A DNA stretch of 64,000 bases, taken from contig NZ_CP013480.3 in NCBI RefSeq assembly GCF_001465545.3, positions 5,456,001 to 5,520,000 on the forward strand, read 5' to 3'. The stretch is from Pandoraea norimbergensis. Lineage in GTDB: Bacteria > Pseudomonadota > Gammaproteobacteria > Burkholderiales > Burkholderiaceae. Position 1 is the stretch's first letter. Every line of letters begins with the position of its first letter. Below are positions 29,829-39,644 of this stretch, piece after piece. The translations under genes and the position numbers were made by a program. Below the pieces are notes generated by a model. The model did no database searches and was not told the DNA's origin. It saw nothing but the letters and a program-made list of their open reading frames with translations.

Positions 29829-30275
29829 ATGCCTCACCGCATTCTCGTGCTACACGGTCCTAACCTGAACCTGCTCGGTACTCGCGAGCCGGCGGTGTAT
29901 GGCCGCACGACGCTGGCCGACATCGACAATGCCCTGCTGGCACAGGCCCAGGCGGCCGGTGCCGAACTGGCGACGTTTCAAAGCAATCACGAAGGCGCAC
30001 TGGTTGACCGGATTCAGGCAGCGCGCGGTGAATCGATCGACTTCATCGTCATCAACCCCGCGGCCTATACCCACACGAGCGTGGCAATTCGCGACGCGCT
30101 GGCGGGCGTTGGCATCCCGTTCGTCGAAGTTCACCTCTCGAACGTCCATGCCCGCGAGGCCTTCCGGCATCACTCGTATTTTTCCGATATTGCGCAAGGT
30201 GTGATCTGCGGCCTGGGCTGGCGCGGGTATACCTACGCACTCGAATTTGCCCTGCACCGGCTCACCGGCGGGTAG
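29829..30275 (+). CDS. aroQ: 3-dehydroquinate dehydratase, type II
   Basis: AroQ dehydrates 3-dehydroquinate to 3-dehydroshikimate, the substrate of AroE in the shikimate pathway (aroE is at 20689-21573). At 148 aa it has the normal type II length. The motif [20 protein letters not shown] contains the active-site Tyr24, and [19 protein letters not shown] contains the catalytic His. The start at 29829 is the family start. It heads the conserved run aroQ-accB-accC-prmA. Confidence 0.97.
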   Translation: MPHRILVLHGPNLNLLGTREPAVYGRTTLADIDNALLAQAQAAGAELATFQSNHEGALVDRIQAARGESIDFIVINPAAYTHTSVAIRDALAGVGIPFVEVHLSNVHAREAFRHHSYFSDIAQGVICGLGWRGYTYALEFALHRLTGG

Positions 30276-30345
30276 TCCTCTCATCCCCTATTTCCCATCG
30301 CGGGACGCTGTTCCCGCGTCGATACCGAATCAAGGAGCTTCCTTC

Positions 30346-30807
30346 ATGGATTTGCGCAAACTCAAGACGTTGATCGACCTCGTGGCCGAATCGGGTATTT
30401 CCGAACTCGAAGTCACCGAAGGCGAAGGCAAGGTCCGCATCGTCAAGGCACCGCCGCAACTGATCGCCGCCCCGATGCAGATGGCCATGCCGGTCGCCCC
30501 GCAAATGAGTGCGCAAGGCCCCGCCGCGATCCCGACGGCCCCCGCCGCGCCGGTGGCCCCGGCCGTGCCGCAAGGTCATATCGTGACCTCGCCGATGGTC
30601 GGCACGTTCTACCGTGCCCCGTCGCCGGGCGCCGACGCGTTCGCGCAAGTAGGCGACTCGGTCAAGGAAGGCCAGACGCTGTGCATCATCGAAGCGATGA
30701 AGCTGCTCAATGAGATCGAGTCGGACAAAGCCGGCGTGATCAAGGAAATCCTCGTCGAGAACGGTCAGGCTGTGGAATACGGTCAGCCGCTGTTCGTGAT
30801 CGGCTAA
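30346..30807 (+). CDS. accB: Biotin carboxyl carrier protein of acetyl-CoA carboxylase
   Basis: AccB carries biotin between the carboxylase and transferase parts of acetyl-CoA carboxylase, which makes malonyl-CoA. The 153-aa protein has a short N-terminal helix domain ([18 protein letters not shown]), a Pro/Ala linker (about 37-75), and a biotinyl domain with EAMKLLNEI; the biotin acceptor is K119. AAGGAG precedes ATG 30346. It is paired with accC, 106 bases downstream. Confidence 0.97.
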   Translation: MDLRKLKTLIDLVAESGISELEVTEGEGKVRIVKAPPQLIAAPMQMAMPVAPQMSAQGPAAIPTAPAAPVAPAVPQGHIVTSPMVGTFYRAPSPGADAFAQVGDSVKEGQTLCIIEAMKLLNEIESDKAGVIKEILVENGQAVEYGQPLFVIG

Positions 30808-30913
30808 AGCCAGTTGCCGGACGCACACGCGTTGTTGCGGACTGCGGCTCCCCCGCACCGCACCGCCGGGTGTCCGGCCCCGCTCCTTACCCCTACGGGC
30901 AGGACTGCACAAA

Positions 30914-32278
30914 ATGTTTGAAAAAATCCTCATCGCCAATCGCGGCGAAATTGCTCTGCGCATCCAGCGTGCATGCAAGGAATTGGGCATCAAGACCGTT
31001 GTCGTCTATTCCGAAGCCGACAAGGAAGCCAAGTACGTCAAGCTCGCCGACGAAGCCGTGTGTATCGGCCCGGCCCCGTCGCAGTTGAGCTACCTGAACA
31101 TGCCGGCGCTCATCAGCGCCGCCGAGGTCACCGACGCTCAGGCTATCCACCCGGGTTATGGTTTCCTCTCCGAGAACGCCGACTTCGCCGAGCGCGTCGA
31201 GCAATCGGGCTTCACCTTCATCGGCCCGCGCCCCGACACCATTCGCCTGATGGGCGACAAGGTCTCGGCCAAGCAGACCATGATCAAGACCGGCGTGCCC
31301 TGCGTGCCGGGTTCGGAAGGCGCATTGCCCGCCGACGATCCGAAGGAAATCGTGCGCATTGCACGCCAGATCGGCTATCCGGTGATCATCAAGGCAGCAG
31401 GCGGCGGCGGTGGTCGCGGCATGCGCGTGGTGCACACGGAAGCGGCGCTCGTGAACGCGGTCAACATGACGCGCGAAGAAGCCGGCCGGGCGTTCAACAA
31501 CCCGGAAGTCTATATGGAGAAGTTCCTCGAGAACCCGCGCCATATTGAAATCCAGGTGCTCGCCGACAAGCACAAGAACGCGATCTGGCTGGGCGAGCGT
31601 GACTGCTCCATGCAGCGCCGCCACCAGAAGGTGATCGAAGAAGCCACCGCGCCGCTGATTGCGCGCCGACTGATCGAGCGTATTGGCGATCGTTGCGCCG
31701 ACGCCTGCAAGAAGATGGGCTATGTCGGTGCCGGCACGTTCGAATTCCTGTTCGAAAACGGTGAGTTCTACTTCATCGAAATGAACACACGCGTGCAGGT
31801 CGAACACCCGGTGACCGAAATGATCACGGGCGTGGACATCGTGCAGGAACAGATCCGCATCGCGGCCGGCGAGAAGCTCGCGCTGCGTCAGCGTGACATT
31901 CAGTTCCAGGGTCACGCGATCGAATGCCGTATCAACGCCGAAGATCCGTACAAGTTCACGCCGTCGCCGGGCCGCATCACCGCCTGGCACATGCCCGGCG
32001 GCCCGGGCATTCGCGTTGACTCGCACGCTTACAACGGTTACTTCGTGCCGTCGAACTACGACTCGATGATCGGCAAGCTGATCGCCTACGGCGCTACGCG
32101 CGACCAGGCCATCCGTCGCATGCGTGTGGCGTTGTCGGAAATCGTAATCGAAGGTATCCAGACCAACATTCCGCTGCACCGGGAAATGATGCTCGACGCC
32201 AAGTTCGTCGAAGGCGGCACGAGCATTCACTATCTGGAACACAAGCTGGCGCAGAAGTCTGCCGTCGGCGGTAATTAA
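30914..32278 (+). CDS. accC: Biotin carboxylase subunit of acetyl-CoA carboxylase
   Basis: AccC carboxylates biotin on AccB using ATP and bicarbonate. The 454-aa protein starts [21 protein letters not shown]. The ATP-grasp glycine loop is [14 protein letters not shown], the active-site region is [20 protein letters not shown], and the C-terminal domain has [18 protein letters not shown]. Length and order (accB-accC) are normal. Confidence 0.98.
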   Translation: MFEKILIANRGEIALRIQRACKELGIKTVVVYSEADKEAKYVKLADEAVCIGPAPSQLSYLNMPALISAAEVTDAQAIHPGYGFLSENADFAERVEQSGFTFIGPRPDTIRLMGDKVSAKQTMIKTGVPCVPGSEGALPADDPKEIVRIARQIGYPVIIKAAGGGGGRGMRVVHTEAALVNAVNMTREEAGRAFNNPEVYMEKFLENPRHIEIQVLADKHKNAIWLGERDCSMQRRHQKVIEEATAPLIARRLIERIGDRCADACKKMGYVGAGTFEFLFENGEFYFIEMNTRVQVEHPVTEMITGVDIVQEQIRIAAGEKLALRQRDIQFQGHAIECRINAEDPYKFTPSPGRITAWHMPGGPGIRVDSHAYNGYFVPSNYDSMIGKLIAYGATRDQAIRRMRVALSEIVIEGIQTNIPLHREMMLDAKFVEGGTSIHYLEHKLAQKSAVGGN

Positions 32279-32319
32279 GCCGTTTTTTAGCCGTTCATCT
32301 GTAAGGAAGTACTCGCCCT

Positions 32320-33213
32320 ATGTATCGCGAACTCGTCGTGGAAGTTGCCCGCGCTCAAGCTGAGGCCCTGTCGGACACCCTGATCGACCTGGGTGTCCTG
32401 TCGGTCTCCGTGGAAGACGCGGATGCCGACACCCCCGACGAGCAACCGATGTTCGGCGAGCCGGGTCTCACCCCGCCGGACACCGCGTGGCAGCGCTCGC
32501 GCGTGGTCGCGCTGGTGGGGGAAGACCAGGACGCCGCCGTGCTGCTCGCGGCGGCCGTCAACGAACTCAACCTGCCCGAATCGCCGGCCTTCACGGTGCG
32601 CGACGTCGAAGATCAGGACTGGGTGCGTCTGACGCAATCGCAATTCGAGCCGATGCAGATCGGCGAGCGCATCTGGGTCGTGCCGTCGTGGCACGATGCC
32701 CCCGATGCCGACGCCCTCATTCTCGAACTCGATCCGGGCCTCGCGTTCGGCACCGGCAGCCATCCGACCACGCGCTTGTGCATGGAATGGCTGGAGCAAC
32801 ACGTACAAGCCGGGCAGTCGCTGCTCGACTACGGTTGCGGCTCGGGCATTCTGGCCATTCTTGCGCGCAAGTGCGGCGCCGATCCGGTCATCGGCATCGA
32901 TATCGATCCGCAAGCGGTCGAGTCGGCACGCTATAACAGCGAGCGCAATCACGCGCCGGTCGAATACGGCCTGCCCGACGATCTGCGTGACGGTCAGTTC
33001 AATATCGTGGTCGCCAACATCCTGTCGAATCCGCTCAAGCTGCTCGCATCGATGCTCACCTCGCGTGTGGCACCCGGCGGCCGGCTCGCGCTCTCGGGCG
33101 TGCTGGAGCGGCAAGCCGATGAGGTGATCGCCGCTTACGCGCCCTATATGAAGATGTCGGTCTGGCGCGCACACGACGGCTGGGTCTGCCTGCACGGGCA
33201 GGCCGCCGGTTAA
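32320..33213 (+). CDS. prmA: Ribosomal protein L11 methyltransferase
   Basis: PrmA trimethylates ribosomal protein L11 with S-adenosylmethionine. The 297-aa protein has an N-terminal substrate-binding domain starting [19 protein letters not shown] and a C-terminal methyltransferase domain with [33 protein letters not shown] and [14 protein letters not shown]. It follows accC after about 40 bases, a widely conserved order. Confidence 0.96.
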   Translation: MYRELVVEVARAQAEALSDTLIDLGVLSVSVEDADADTPDEQPMFGEPGLTPPDTAWQRSRVVALVGEDQDAAVLLAAAVNELNLPESPAFTVRDVEDQDWVRLTQSQFEPMQIGERIWVVPSWHDAPDADALILELDPGLAFGTGSHPTTRLCMEWLEQHVQAGQSLLDYGCGSGILAILARKCGADPVIGIDIDPQAVESARYNSERNHAPVEYGLPDDLRDGQFNIVVANILSNPLKLLASMLTSRVAPGGRLALSGVLERQADEVIAAYAPYMKMSVWRAHDGWVCLHGQAAG

Positions 33214-33237
33214 AGCGCTCACAACGCGCCGAGTCCC

Positions 33238-34338
33238 ATGACCCTATCCCCGCGCGTTCTGGCTACCCGCTGCCCTCACTGTCACACCGTCTTTCGCGTC
33301 GTCGCCGACCAGCTCAAGCTGCGCGACGGTCTGGTGCGCTGCGGCCACTGCCGCGAAGTGTTCGACGGACGCGCGTATCTCTGTGAACCGCCGCGAGACG
33401 ACGAGGCACCTCAAGCGGCAACCGAGTCAGTGCCGGAGATGCACACGTCGCCGGTCGCCTCACCGGTCGCATCAGCACCTGCCCCCGTCGTTAGCGAACA
33501 CGCCGACACCGCGAACCCAAGCCTAAGCGACAGCGACAGCGAAGCCTCGGCAGCGCGCACGACCGTGCCCGAGATGCTGACGCCGACGGCCATCGCGGCA
33601 CTGCTCGGCACGCCCGACGAGAGCCGTGCGCAGATGCAGCATGGCCCGGGACGCTATATCGACGACGATCCCACCGTATTGCCTGCACCGACGGCGGTAC
33701 CGGCAAGTGCAAAGCTCGCGGGCGCATCGGCCATCGCACCTACCGAAAAGCCACCGGGTGCCGCCCGCGTCATCTGGCGTGTGCTGATTACGCTGGCCGT
33801 CATCGGTCTGCTCGCACAGTGGGCATGGATCGAGCGCGCGGCGCTCGTTGACCGAATCCCTGCGCTGCGCGACGCGTTCGCCACCGTTGGACGTCCGCTG
33901 CATATCGCCATCGCACCCGCACGTCAGCCGGACATGCTGCAACTCTCGAGCGTCACGCTGGTGACCGACGACGGCAGCGCCACCGGCACGACGGATAGCA
34001 ACGCCGCTGCCAGCGCCGCGACAGCGGCAACCATCGCCGCCGCGAGCGACGCCTCGGCAGACGCCGCCGTCCCGGCCGACAGCGTGCCGATGACGCTGAC
34101 CGTGTTCATGCGCAACGACGCCGGTCACGCGGTGGCGTGGCCATCGCTCGAACTCACACTCTCGGATATCGACGGCAAGCCGGTCGTACGACGCGTTTTT
34201 GCTGCGGGCGATTATGTTGCCGACGGCGCGTTGCGCGATGCTGGCCTTGCACCGCACAACGAACGCACGATTCGGTTACGATTGTCGGCGCAAGCAGCGC
34301 TTGCCAGTAACTATCGGGTACTCGCGTTTTATCCCTGA
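33238..34338 (+). CDS. Zinc-ribbon and DUF3426 membrane protein
   Basis: The 366-aa protein opens with a MJ0042-type zinc ribbon: TRCPHCHTVFRVVADQLKLR, then VRCGHCREVFDGR, two CxxC pairs. A low-complexity Pro/Ala/Ser region covers about residues 55-160, and one membrane helix lies near 177-200 (VIWRVLITLAVIGLLAQWAWI). The C-terminal domain (about 200-366) matches DUF3426, including ELTLSDIDGKPVVRRVF. Function is unknown. It follows prmA after 24 bases, so is probably in the same transcript. Confidence 0.8.
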   Translation: MTLSPRVLATRCPHCHTVFRVVADQLKLRDGLVRCGHCREVFDGRAYLCEPPRDDEAPQAATESVPEMHTSPVASPVASAPAPVVSEHADTANPSLSDSDSEASAARTTVPEMLTPTAIAALLGTPDESRAQMQHGPGRYIDDDPTVLPAPTAVPASAKLAGASAIAPTEKPPGAARVIWRVLITLAVIGLLAQWAWIERAALVDRIPALRDAFATVGRPLHIAIAPARQPDMLQLSSVTLVTDDGSATGTTDSNAAASAATAATIAAASDASADAAVPADSVPMTLTVFMRNDAGHAVAWPSLELTLSDIDGKPVVRRVFAAGDYVADGALRDAGLAPHNERTIRLRLSAQAALASNYRVLAFYP

Positions 34339-34371
34339 TAGCGCTGCCGCACTCAACACTAGGAGATATCA

Positions 34372-34872
34372 ATGTCCCAAGTCACCCTCGGGGGCAACCC
34401 CATCGAAGTCGACGGCCAGTTCCCGCAAAAAGGGCAAACTGCACCGGCGCTCAAGCTGGTCAATGCCAAATTGCAGGACGTCACGCTCGAGGACTTCGCG
34501 GGCAAACGCAAGGTCCTGAACATCGTGCCGAGCCTCGACACGCCGACCTGCGCCACCTCGACCCGCAAGTTCAACGAAGCCGCCGGCAAGCTCGATAACA
34601 CCGTCGTGCTCGTGATCTCGGCCGACCTGCCGTTCGCCATGAGCCGCTTCTGCGCCACCGAAGGCCTGAACAACGTCGTCACGCTCTCGACCATGCGCGG
34701 CCGTGAGTTCCTGAAGGACTACGGCGTGGCCATCACGACTGGCCCGCTCGCCGGCGTGAGCGCCCGCGCCGTGGTGGTGCTCGATGCCGAGAACCGCGTC
34801 GTGCACGCCGAACTCGTGCCCGAGATCAAGAACGAACCGAACTACGACGCCGCACTGGCTGCGCTGGCGTAA
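34372..34872 (+). CDS. tpx: Thiol peroxidase (Tpx, atypical 2-Cys peroxiredoxin)
   Basis: Tpx reduces hydroperoxides using thioredoxin. The 166-aa protein has the peroxidatic cysteine in [16 protein letters not shown] (C60) and the resolving cysteine in SRFCATEGL (C94), separated by about 34 residues as in E. coli Tpx. A Shine-Dalgarno AGGAGATATCA lies before the ATG. It comes 33 bases after the DUF3426 gene. Confidence 0.96.
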   Translation: MSQVTLGGNPIEVDGQFPQKGQTAPALKLVNAKLQDVTLEDFAGKRKVLNIVPSLDTPTCATSTRKFNEAAGKLDNTVVLVISADLPFAMSRFCATEGLNNVVTLSTMRGREFLKDYGVAITTGPLAGVSARAVVVLDAENRVVHAELVPEIKNEPNYDAALAALA

Positions 34873-34884
34873 GCCGGTAGTTCG

Positions 34885-34941
34885 TCGGCCGTCATCCGTG
34901 ACGGCCGATTGCATGACTCGTGCCGGCGCCTGCGCCGGCAC
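34885..34941. other. Two adjacent GC-rich hairpins between tpx and the PfkB gene
   Basis: The first (34885-34908) has perfect 10-bp arms TCGGCCGTCA/TGACGGCCGA with loop TCCG. The second (34920-34941) has perfect 10-bp arms GTGCCGGCGC/GCGCCGGCAC with almost no loop. Neither is followed by a T-run, so they are not classical terminators; a role in RNA stability or processing is possible. Confidence 0.6.
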
Positions 34942-35002
34942 ATTGCCGTCCGGCTACCGTGCCGCCGTGCCCCCTGACTTCTAACTAACAAGGAATCATC
35001 TC

Positions 35003-35938
35003 GTGACTACCGTGATCTGCGGCTCGCTCGCCTACGACAACATCATGACGTTCGAAGGCCGCTTCGGCGAGCACATCCTGCCCGACCAGGTGCACATCCT
35101 GAACGTGAGCTTCCTGGTGCCGACCATGCGCCGCAACTTCGGCGGCTGCGCGGGCAACATCGGCTACAGCCTGCATCTGCTTGGCGGCTCGCCCACGGTG
35201 ATGGCCACGGTCGGCGAAGACGGCGGTGCCTACCTGGAGCGCTTCAGCTCGCTCGGCATGACCACCGAGTTCGTGCGCACGGTGCCCGACACCATGACGG
35301 CCAACGCGATGATCACCACCGATCTGGACAACAACCAGATCACGGCCTTCCACCCGGGCGCGATGATGTTCTCGGCACAAAACCACGTGAGCGACGTGAA
35401 GGGCGCGACGCTCGGCATCGTGGCCCCCGATGGCCCCGACGCCATGCTTGCGCACGCCGAAGGGTTTGCCGCCGCCGGTGTCCCGTTCGTGTTCGATCCG
35501 GGTCAGGGCCTGCCGATTCTGTCGTCTGAGACACTGCGTCGCATCGTGGAACTTGCCACTTATCTGGCGGTCAACGACTACGAAGCCAAGCTCCTCGCCT
35601 CCAAGACCGGTTGGTCGCTGGAAGACCTCCAGTCGCGAGTCGAGGCACTGATCGTCACGCGCGGAGAACACGGGGCCCTGATCTTCGCCGGCGGTGAGCA
35701 GCACGACATTCCTGCTGTGAAAGCCAAGCGAGTCGTCGACCCGACCGGATGCGGCGATGCGTTCCGTGGCGGGTTGCTCTATGGCATCGAAAAGGGTCTC
35801 GACTGGCCGACCACTGGCCGACTGGCCAGTCTGATGGGTTCGCTCAAGATTGCCGAGCAAGGCCCGCAGACCTATGCACCGACGCGCGCCGACATCGACG
35901 CGCAATATGAAGAAGCGTTCGGCCACCGCTTCGAATGA
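35003..35938 (+). CDS. PfkB-family carbohydrate kinase (adenosine kinase-like)
   Basis: The 311-aa protein has PfkB sugar/nucleoside kinase features: an N-terminal FGGCAGNIGYSLHLLGGSP substrate loop and a C-terminal anion-hole motif VVDPTGCGDAFRGGLLYG with the catalytic Asp in GCGD. The substrate is not certain; the N-terminus ICGSLAYDNIMTFEGRF resembles proteins annotated as adenosine kinase. Translation starts at GTG 35003 (GTGACTACCGTG), with AAGGAATC upstream; an ATG at 35044 would lose the first strand. A SlyB-like lipoprotein gene follows after 16 bases. Confidence 0.85.
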   Translation: MTTVICGSLAYDNIMTFEGRFGEHILPDQVHILNVSFLVPTMRRNFGGCAGNIGYSLHLLGGSPTVMATVGEDGGAYLERFSSLGMTTEFVRTVPDTMTANAMITTDLDNNQITAFHPGAMMFSAQNHVSDVKGATLGIVAPDGPDAMLAHAEGFAAAGVPFVFDPGQGLPILSSETLRRIVELATYLAVNDYEAKLLASKTGWSLEDLQSRVEALIVTRGEHGALIFAGGEQHDIPAVKAKRVVDPTGCGDAFRGGLLYGIEKGLDWPTTGRLASLMGSLKIAEQGPQTYAPTRADIDAQYEEAFGHRFE

Positions 35939-35954
35939 TTCCAGGATATTAACG

Positions 35955-36434
35955 ATGGCACGACTGACCACACCGCTCGTAGTTCTCACCGTCACGGCAT
36001 CGCTCATGCTGTCCGCCTGCACGGCGTTCGGCCCGAGCAATTCCGCGAGCGTCTACAACAGCCGCCAGGCACAACGCGAGCAAGTCGTTCGCATGGGCAC
36101 GGTCGAATCGGTTCGTCCGGTGACGATCGATAGCAGCAACGGCGATCCGGGCGTGCTCGGTGTTGTCGGCGGCGGCGCACTGGGTGCGATCGGTGGCAGC
36201 GCCATCGGTGGCGGTCGCGGCTCGATTGCCACAGGCATCATCGGCGGTCTGCTCGGCGCAGTTGCCGGCCAAGCCGTCGAGAACCGCATGAGCAAGAAGG
36301 CGGGGCTTGAGATCACCGTGCGACTCGACAACGGTGAGCTGCGTGCCATCACGCAGGATGCCGACGATGCGTTCCAGCCGGGCCAACGCGTACGCCTGCT
36401 CTCGAGCGGCGGTGTGACGCGCGTGACGCATTAA
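35955..36434 (+). CDS. SlyB-like glycine-zipper outer-membrane lipoprotein
   Basis: A 159-aa lipoprotein. The signal MARLTTPLVVLTVTASLMLSAC has lipobox LSAC (Cys22). The glycine-zipper region VVGGGALGAIGGSAIGGGRGS and IIGGLLGAVAGQAVE matches the 2TM-type SlyB/PcP family, followed by a small beta C-terminal domain (VRLDNGELRAITQ, FQPGQRVRLLSSGGVTRV). Such proteins are outer-membrane associated with envelope stress roles; function here is inferred from family only. ATG 35955 is the start that gives the signal peptide. Confidence 0.9.
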   Translation: MARLTTPLVVLTVTASLMLSACTAFGPSNSASVYNSRQAQREQVVRMGTVESVRPVTIDSSNGDPGVLGVVGGGALGAIGGSAIGGGRGSIATGIIGGLLGAVAGQAVENRMSKKAGLEITVRLDNGELRAITQDADDAFQPGQRVRLLSSGGVTRVTH

Positions 36435-36636
36435 GGCATCAGGAAGACGGCAAGACTCGCGAGCGCCACCACGGCGCTCTGCGCGCAATCCAAGCACATG
36501 CAGCGGGCGACCACAGGTCGCCCGTTTGCATTTCCGTGCCCATCACACCACTCGCGACACGCACACCGACCTCGCCACTCGCGGGCAACACGACTGCCAG
36601 TGTGCGGCGTTGCGACGAGAACCGTTCGCCCATGAA

Positions 36637-36673
36637 AAAACCCGCTGTGGCGACTAGCGTCACAGCGGGTTTC
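36637..36673 (-). terminator. Intrinsic terminator after the histone H1-like gene
   Basis: AAACCCGCTGTG and CACAGCGGGTTT pair perfectly around an 11-base loop. The leftward T-run (six T's) is stronger, so it mainly ends the H1-like transcript. It could also stop the SlyB-like gene on the other side. Confidence 0.75.
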
Positions 36674-36738
36674 TGATCGAGTAGGACTACTCGGTCAAAA
36701 GACACCTAAGTGTCTTGGTCCCTGCGTCAGCACTCGAA

Positions 36739-37404
36739 TTACGGACGGCTGCCGGTCGGGAACGGCCATGCAGCTGCCGGGTTCAGTGCCGTCTTCGGAG
36801 CCGCTGCCGGCGCTGCTGCGGGAGCCGCAGCAGGCTTGGCAACCTTCTTCACGACAGCCTTCTTCACAGCGGGCTTCTTGGCAGCAGCCGGCTTAGCGGC
36901 CGGCTTGGCAGCGGGCTTCTTCGCAGCAGCGGCAGGCTTCTTGGCAGCCGGCTTCTTCGCAGCAGCCTTCTTCGCAGCAGGCTTAGCAGCCGGCTTCTTA
37001 GCAGCAACCTTCTTCACTGCTGCCTTCTTGGCTGCCGGCTTCTTGGCGGCGACTTTCTTGACGGCTGCTTTCTTAGCGACCGGCTTCTTCGCAGCAACCT
37101 TCTTCACTGCGGCTTTCTTAGCCACCGGCTTCTTGGCTGCAACCTTCTTCACCGCTGCCTTCTTGGCCACCGGCTTCTTCGCAGCAACCTTCTTCACTGC
37201 GACTTTCTTGGCTGCCGGCTTCTTAGCGGCGACCTTCTTGGCGGCCGGCTTCTTAGCGGCAACAGCCTTCTTAGCGACCGGCTTCTTAGCGGCCACAGCC
37301 TTCTTGGCGACAGGCTTCTTGGCAGCAGCAGCCTTCTTCGCTACCGGCTTCTTCGCAACAGCAGCCTTCTTGACTGCGGGTTTTTTCTTAGCAGTAGTAG
37401 CCAT
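36739..37404 (-). CDS. Histone H1-like Lys/Ala-rich DNA-binding protein
   Basis: The 221-aa protein is made almost only of Lys, Ala, Pro and Val and should bind DNA non-specifically, as do the H1-like proteins of Bordetella (BpH1) and chlamydial HctB. A 15-residue unit, KKVAAKKPVAKKAAV, recurs about five times in the middle, flanked by shorter KKPVAKK units. The C-terminus, PAAAPKTALNPAAAWPFPTG, lacks lysine repeats and looks like a conserved tail. ATG 37404 has AAGGAG 7 bases upstream; a GTG one codon earlier is less likely. Repeats could vary in number between strains. Confidence 0.9.
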   Translation of the reverse strand: MATTAKKKPAVKKAAVAKKPVAKKAAAAKKPVAKKAVAAKKPVAKKAVAAKKPAAKKVAAKKPAAKKVAVKKVAAKKPVAKKAAVKKVAAKKPVAKKAAVKKVAAKKPVAKKAAVKKVAAKKPAAKKAAVKKVAAKKPAAKPAAKKAAAKKPAAKKPAAAAKKPAAKPAAKPAAAKKPAVKKAVVKKVAKPAAAPAAAPAAAPKTALNPAAAWPFPTGSRP

Positions 37405-38120
37405 CACAATGCTCCTTAACGTGAGATATCACTCAAACGAAACTACCTGAGAAGGAAACCCGACCACCGCACGGCGAACCGCCGGCGAGCGGGCTATTCA
37501 TCGGCGTACGCATCGGACATCGACGGCTTACGCTAATGAATTCGGCGCTGCGCGCATGACGCTTACCATGAGTGGTCACGCGCGCAAAAAAATTGCCGAC
37601 GACATCGCCGTCAGCAATTCGATTGTCTTGATAGGGGGAGTTCGCCAGATTCTTCGGGGGGTAGCTTGCCTGTCCCGTCATCGGGATGGAGGAGATTGCG
37701 ATAGCGGATAAGCGATACTGCTTGCTATGCACCAAGGTTTTTACGCTCCGTAACTACCAGCTCTCTGTCGCGGGAGGAAAGCAATGTGCTTTCGTGTGTT
37801 CATCGAGACTGCAATTTATTTGAGCGAATAATAATTCTTTTGTGATGCGATGTTAATACTTTGCGCATAAAAAAGCGCACATCAATCGCAACGAAGAAGT
37901 CAATCTGTTGTATTTGATGCACATCGCACGCGTGCTTCGATCGCTTCGACGCACTCACGAGCATGCGATGACGAGGGCGATGTGTGTGACTCATGCCTTC
38001 TCTTGCGCTTCGCTTTGACTTCTCTTCGCACAAGTCACGCGTGCTTCGCACGCACACACCACCCTCTCAAGAACCGCATGAATGCTGGCTTTGCAGCCAA
38101 CACCCATTTTCACTACACGC
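37405..38120. other. 716-base AT-richer intergenic stretch between the H1-like gene and nrdB
   Basis: No supported gene. Small ORFs at 37433-37735 and 37800-38057 (minus) resemble nothing. The middle (about 37800-37900) is AT-rich and contains a leftward promoter candidate described separately. A hairpin GCGTGCTTCGCACGC lies near 38038. Most likely this is the long leader and promoter region of the H1-like gene. Confidence 0.6.
37828..37856 (-). promoter_or_regulatory. Candidate sigma-70 promoter for leftward transcription
   Basis: Read leftward: -35 TTAACA (37851-37856), 17-base spacer, -10 TATTAT (37828-37833), each five of six to consensus. It would start transcription near 37821, giving the H1-like gene a leader of about 415 bases, unless it makes a separate small RNA. 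Confidence 0.5.
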
Positions 38121-39272
38121 TTAGTCCCAGCTCAACGCACCGCCGGTTTGATAATCGATCACTCGCGTCTCGAAGAAGTTGCGCTCCTTCTTCAAGTCGA
38201 TCATCTCGCTCATCCACGGGAACGGATTCTCTTCGTTCGGGTAGAGCGCCTCGAGACCGATTTGTGCGCAGCGACGATTCGCGATGAAGCGCAAATAGCT
38301 CTTGAACATGCCCGCATTCAGACCAAGCACACCACGCGGCATCGTGTCTTCAGCGTAGCGATACTCCAGCTCGACGGCCTTCTTGAACAGCTCGCGAATC
38401 TCGTCGCGGAACTCCGGCGTCCACAGGTTAGGGTTTTCCAGCTTCACCTGGTTGATCAGGTCGATGCCGAAGTTGCAGTGCATCGACTCGTCGCGAAGGA
38501 TGTACTGATACTGCTCCGCAGCACCGGTCATCTTGTTCTGACGGCCCAGCGCGAGGATCTGCGTGAAGCCGACGTAGAAGAACAGACCTTCCATGATGCA
38601 GGCGAACACGATCAGCGAGCGCAGCAGCTTTTGGTCATTCTCCTGCGTGCCGGTCTGGAACGACGGGTCGGCAACGACTTCGATGAACGGCAGCAGGAAC
38701 TCGTCCTTGTCGCGAATCGACGCGACTTCGTGATACGCGTTGAAGATCTCGCCTTCGTCCAGGCCCAGGCTCTCGACGATGTACTGATAGGCGTGCGTGT
38801 GGATCGCTTCTTCAAACGCCTGACGCAGCAGGAACTGACGGCACTCGGGCGCGGTGATGTGGCGATACGTGCCGAGCACGATGTTGTTCGCGGCGAGCGA
38901 GTCGGCGGTCACGAAGAAGCCGAGGTTGCGCTTGATGATGCGGCGCTCGTCTTCGGTCAGGCCGTTCGGGTCCTTCCACAGGGCGATGTCGCGCGACATA
39001 TTCACTTCCTGCGGCATCCAGTGGTTGGCGCAACCGGCCAGATACTTTTCCCACGCCCATTTGTACTTGAACGGCACCAGCTGGTTCACGTCGGTCGTGC
39101 CGTTGATCACGCGCTTGTCGGAGGCGCTCACGCGGCGCGTCGACGACGAGGCGATCACGTTCGGGGTATCCCCCTGCGTGCCAAGGATGTTCTCCGCCGG
39201 CGAGAAGCTAGCGGCGGGGGCTGCCGGTGCAGCAGGTTTGGCGGTGGTGGTCTCTTCTTCCCAGTTCAACAT
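38121..39272 (-). CDS. nrdB: Ribonucleoside-diphosphate reductase, beta subunit (class Ia)
   Basis: NrdB holds the diiron-tyrosyl radical used by NrdA to make deoxyribonucleotides. The 383-aa protein has the metal ligands in [18 protein letters not shown] (Glu, His and the radical Tyr placed like E115, H118, Y122 of E. coli), [10 protein letters not shown] and [15 protein letters not shown]. The C-terminus ends in the usual NrdA-binding acidic/aromatic tail (GGALSWD). The first 50 residues are an Ala/Pro-rich extension. nrdA is nearby on the same strand, but an aldose-epimerase gene on the opposite strand separates them, and nrdB has its own NrdR boxes upstream. Confidence 0.97.
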   Translation of the reverse strand: MLNWEEETTTAKPAAPAAPAASFSPAENILGTQGDTPNVIASSSTRRVSASDKRVINGTTDVNQLVPFKYKWAWEKYLAGCANHWMPQEVNMSRDIALWKDPNGLTEDERRIIKRNLGFFVTADSLAANNIVLGTYRHITAPECRQFLLRQAFEEAIHTHAYQYIVESLGLDEGEIFNAYHEVASIRDKDEFLLPFIEVVADPSFQTGTQENDQKLLRSLIVFACIMEGLFFYVGFTQILALGRQNKMTGAAEQYQYILRDESMHCNFGIDLINQVKLENPNLWTPEFRDEIRELFKKAVELEYRYAEDTMPRGVLGLNAGMFKSYLRFIANRRCAQIGLEALYPNEENPFPWMSEMIDLKKERNFFETRVIDYQTGGALSWD

Positions 39273-39438
39273 AGGGTCTCGGTCCGTTCAGGTTGATGCG
39301 GTGCACACAACTACGCACACCGCCGAAGTGGCAGATCAGCCGATCACCCGCCTGGGGCGTGTGCGACTCGGCTGATACGAATTAATGGTTACTTAACTTA
39401 CTGGGTCACGCGCAAAAAGCCATGCGTTCCGGCGGACA

Positions 39439-39576
39439 TCATCGCGCGATTCGCGTGACGGGCGGCGGAAAATCCGCAAGGGTCGATACCGTGTTTCGGG
39501 GGCCAGTCAGAGGCGCATTCGCGCACTTTTGAGGAACTTCGCAGACGGGGGAGTTGGTTTGCGTCACTGGCAACAT
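39439..39576 (-). CDS. Possible 45-residue small ORF in the nrdB leader
   Basis: Between the NrdR boxes and nrdB, an ATG at 39576 (a second one at 39579) follows a strong Shine-Dalgarno (GGGAGGTC, core GGAGG with a 5-base spacer). The 45 aa peptide starts MLPVTQTNSPVCEVPQK and ends PPPVTRIAR, with two cysteines. I do not recognise it. It could be a leader peptide of nrdB or a chance ORF; only the ribosome site argues for translation. Confidence 0.3.
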   Translation of the reverse strand: MLPVTQTNSPVCEVPQKCANAPLTGPRNTVSTLADFPPPVTRIAR

Positions 39577-39644
39577 CATGACCTCCCGACGTCGAATTGA
39601 ATGACTCAAATTTAGCACAATTACGTCGCGTATTCCAGCACCCT

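Noticed and set aside
36439..36705. ORF of 88 codons over the H1/SlyB terminator
   Set aside because: It runs straight through a strong intrinsic terminator and has no family features.
36710..37450. Plus-strand frames of over 230 codons opposite the H1-like gene, one looking like a multi-helix membrane protein
   Set aside because: They are the antisense of a Lys/Ala repeat; runs of Phe, Leu and Ala are the automatic reverse complement of AAG/GCC-type codons. No signal or start site.
37433..38057. Two small ORFs in the gap between the H1-like gene and nrdB
   Set aside because: No Shine-Dalgarno that fits, no recognisable motifs; more likely an untranslated leader.
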